Notes under the pieces: model-generated
Database searches by the model: none
Seen by the model: only the letters and a program-made list of their open reading frames with translations
Told to the model about the DNA's origin: nothing
Made by a program: the position numbers and the translations under genes
Shown here: piece by piece, positions 61,169 through 64,000 of the stretch
Layout: every line of letters starts with the position of its first letter
How positions within the stretch are numbered: the stretch's first letter is position 1
Source of the DNA: Euonymus europaeus
Lineage: Eukaryota; Streptophyta; Magnoliopsida; Celastrales; Celastraceae
Direction: 5' to 3'
Assembly: GCA_963580455.1 (NCBI GenBank)
Contig: OY756963.1
Span: forward strand, 13,659,555 to 13,723,554
Length of the DNA: 64,000 bases

Positions 61169-64000
61169 TAATAAAAAGTGTACACCGAGCAACATTGGTG
61201 GTCCCAAGTTGCTCAACTCTCTCTATGGAAGAGCTTTTAAAGGTTTTTGTCCATTTGTCATAGAAAGTAAATGATTTGGCTTCGAAACACTCTTCGAAGC
61301 TTATACCTGTAAAATTTGACTTAGTAGAACAATAAAATGTGTACACTGAGCAACTTCGATGGTCCGAATTTGCTCAACTCTCTATATGGAGCAGCTTTTA
61401 ACGGTTTTGTCCATTTCTCATAGAAAGTTAATGATTTCGCATCGAAATAATCTTGGAAGCTTATAATCATAAAATTTGACTTAGTAGAAAAGTAAAAAGT
61501 GTACACCGAGCAACTTAGATGGTCCGAAGTTGCTGAACTCTCTCCATGGAGGAGCTTTTAACGATTTTGTCCATTTGTCATAGAAAGTTAATGATTTGGC
61601 ATCGAAATAATCTTGGAACTTATACTCGTAAAATTTGACTAAGTAGAACAATAAAAAGTGTGCACCGAGCAACTTTGACTGTCTGAAGTTGCTCAACTCT
61701 CTCAAATGAGGAGCTTTTAATGGTTTTGTCCATTTGTCATAGAAAGTTAATGATTTTACATCAAAATAATCTTGAAAGCTTATACTTGTAAAATTTGACT
61801 TAGTAGAACAATAAAAAGTGTACACCGAGCAACTTTGATGGTCCGAAGTTGCTCAACTCTCTATATGGAGAAGCTTTTAACGGTTTTGTCCATTTCTCAA
61901 TAAAAGTATTTGGCATAGAAATAATCTTCGGAACTTATACTCGTAAAATTTGACTTACTAGAATAATAAAAAGTGTACACCGAGCAACATTGGTGGTCCC
62001 AAGTTGCTCAACACTCTCTATGGAAGAGCTTTTAAAGGTTTTTGTCCATTTGTCATTGAAAGTAAATGATTTGGCATCGAAACAATCTTCGAAGTTTATA
62101 CCCGTAAAATTTGACTTAGTAGAACAATAAAAAGTGTACACCGAGCAACTTCGATGGTCCGAAGTTGCTCAACTCTCTCCATAGAAGAGCTTTTAAACGT
62201 TTTGTCCATTTGTCCTCGAAACTTGGTATTTTGGCATCGAAATAATCTAGGAAGATTATACTCGTAAAATTTGACATAGAAGAACTATAAAAAGTGTACA
62301 CCGAGAAACTTTGATGGTCCGGAGTTTCTCAACTCTCTCCATGGAGGAGCATTTAACGATTTTCCATTCGCTATAGAAAGTTAATGAGTTGACATCGAAA
62401 TAATCTTGGAAGCTTATACTCGTAAAATTTGACTTAGTAGAACAATAAATAGTGTACACCGAGCAACTTTGCTGGTCCGAAGTTGCTCAACTCTCTATAT
62501 GGAGCAGCTTTGAACAGTTTTGTCAATTTCTCATAGAAAGTTAATGATTTGGCATCAAAATAATCTTGGAAGCTTATAATCGTAAAATTTGACTTAGTAG
62601 AACAGTAAAAAGTGTACACCGAGCAACTTTGTTGGTCCGAAGTTGCTCAACTCTCTCCATGGAGGAGCTTTTAACGATTTTGTCCATTTGTCATAGAAAG
62701 TTAATGATTTGGCATCGAACTTGGAACTTATACTCGTAAAATTTGACTTAGTAGAACAATAAAAAGTGTACACCGAGCAACTTTGACTGTCTGAAGTTGC
62801 TCAACTCTCTCAATGGAGGAGCTTTTAACAGTTTTGTCCATTTCTCATAGAAAGTTAATGATTTGACATCAAAATAATCTTGGAAGCTTATACTCGTAAA
62901 ATTTGACTTAGTAGAACAATAAAGGTGTACACCGAGCAACTTTGATGGTTCGAAGTTGCTCAACTCTTTATATGGAGCAGCTTTAAACGGTTATGTCCTT
63001 TTCTCATACAAAGTTAATGATTTGGAAACGAAATAATCTTGGAAGCTTACACTAGTAAAATTTGACTTAGTAGAACAGTAAAAAGGGTACAACGAGCAAC
63101 TTAGATGGTCCGAAGTTGCTCAACTCTCTCCATGGAGGAGCTTTTAACGGTTTTGCCCATTTGTCATAAAAAGTTAATGATTTGACATCTAAATAATCTA
63201 GGAAGCTTATACTCATAAAATTTGACATAGAAGAACTATAAAAAGTGTACACCGAGCAACTTTGATGGTCCGGAGTTGCTCAACTCTCTCCATGGAGGAG
63301 CTCTTGACGGTTTTGTCCATTTCTCAATAAAAGTTAATGATTTGGCATCGAAATAATCTTCGAAACTTATACTCGTAAAATTTGACTTAGTAGAACAATA
63401 AAAAGTCTACACCGAGCAACATTGGTGGTCCCAAGTTGCTCAACTCTCTCCATGGAAGAGCTTTTAAAGGTTTTGTCCATTTGTCATAGAAAGTTATTGA
63501 TTTGGCATCGAAATGATCTTCGAAGCTTATACCCGTAAAATTTGACTTAGTAAAACAATAAAAAGTGTACACCGAGCAACTTCGATGGTCCAAAGTTGCT
63601 CAACTCTCTCCATAGAAGAGCTTTTAAACGTTTTGTCCATTTGCCCTCGAAACTTGGGATTTTGGCATCGAAATAATCTAGGAAGCTTATACTCCTAAAA
63701 TTTGACATAGAAGAACTATAAAAAGTGTACACCAAGCAACTTTGATGGTCCGGAGTTGCTGAACTCTTTCCATGGAGGAGCTTTTACCGGTTTTGTCCAT
63801 TCGTCATAAAAAGTTAATGATTTGACATCGAAATAATCTTGGAACCTTATACTCGTAAAATTTGACTAAGTAGAACAATAAAAAGTGTGCACCGAGCAAC
63901 TTAGATGATCCGAAGTTGCTCAACTCTCTCCATGGAGAAACTTTTAACGATTTTGTCCGTTTTTCATAGAAAGTTAATGATTTGGCATCGAAATAATCTT

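Larger units (their letters stand above)
42488..64000. repeat. 160-bp satellite array, block IV, running off the window
   Basis: About 135 monomers, all in the same orientation, with no foreign insertion that I can see. Rarer variants increase here: ATTTTACATCAAAATAATC, TCAAATGAGGAGC, GCATCGATATAATC and CGAGAAACTTTGATGG. Small local indels occur at about 55775 (1 bp lost), 55941 (4 bp gained), 61905 (6 bp lost) and 62719 (7 bp lost). The array continues past the end of the window. Confidence 0.97.

Overview
The window looks like plant nuclear DNA from a centromeric or pericentromeric satellite array. About 43.6 kb of the 64 kb is one tandem repeat with a monomer of about 160 bp (roughly 270 copies). 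It is AT-rich and almost all in one orientation, with an AAGCTT site in most monomers. The retroelements have plant features: Ty3/gypsy chromoviruses of the Tekay/Del type, with a primer-binding site close to initiator tRNA-Met and a 2-kb LTR. I cannot name the species. I see no host gene, tRNA, rRNA or CRISPR array.

Layout. 1-12168: satellite. 12169-12990: an 822-bp solo LTR, probably Ty1/copia, with target-site duplication (TSD) CTTAT. 12991-19993: satellite. 19994-37462: a plus-strand Tekay-type element ("outer", LTR family A), broken in gag by a second, minus-strand Tekay-type element at 22834-31286 ("inner", LTR family B, TSD GGATG). 37463-40381: satellite. 40382-42487: a 2.1-kb minus-strand solo LTR (family C, TSD AGTAA), related to A and B. 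42488-64000: satellite. The satellite is a patchwork of short-lived higher-order repeats (HORs): periods of 5, 8, 9 and 10 monomers, plus longer duplications of 22 and 30 monomers.

Both long elements encode gag (two CCHC knuckles), aspartic protease, reverse transcriptase, RNase H, integrase and a chromodomain-like C-terminus, and both are dead. The outer has a W-to-stop, a +1 frameshift, an R-to-stop and the inner insertion. The inner has three stops and has lost its primer-binding site, leader and gag N-terminus. These are retrotransposition functions only; nothing here forms a host pathway.

Points most worth following: (1) all three related LTR families keep paired splice-site-like signals that would define an intron of about 0.8-1.1 kb inside the LTR; (2) the same U3 position holds different 10-bp palindrome arrays (CGCCTAGGCG in A and C, CGTCCGGACG in B); (3) a 29-bp piece of outer gag is duplicated inside the inner element, next to its 5' LTR; (4) almost every monomer has a dyad (GAGCAACTT / AAGTTGCTC), with matched changes in both arms in two monomers; (5) two unrelated LTR elements entered at the same base of the monomer.
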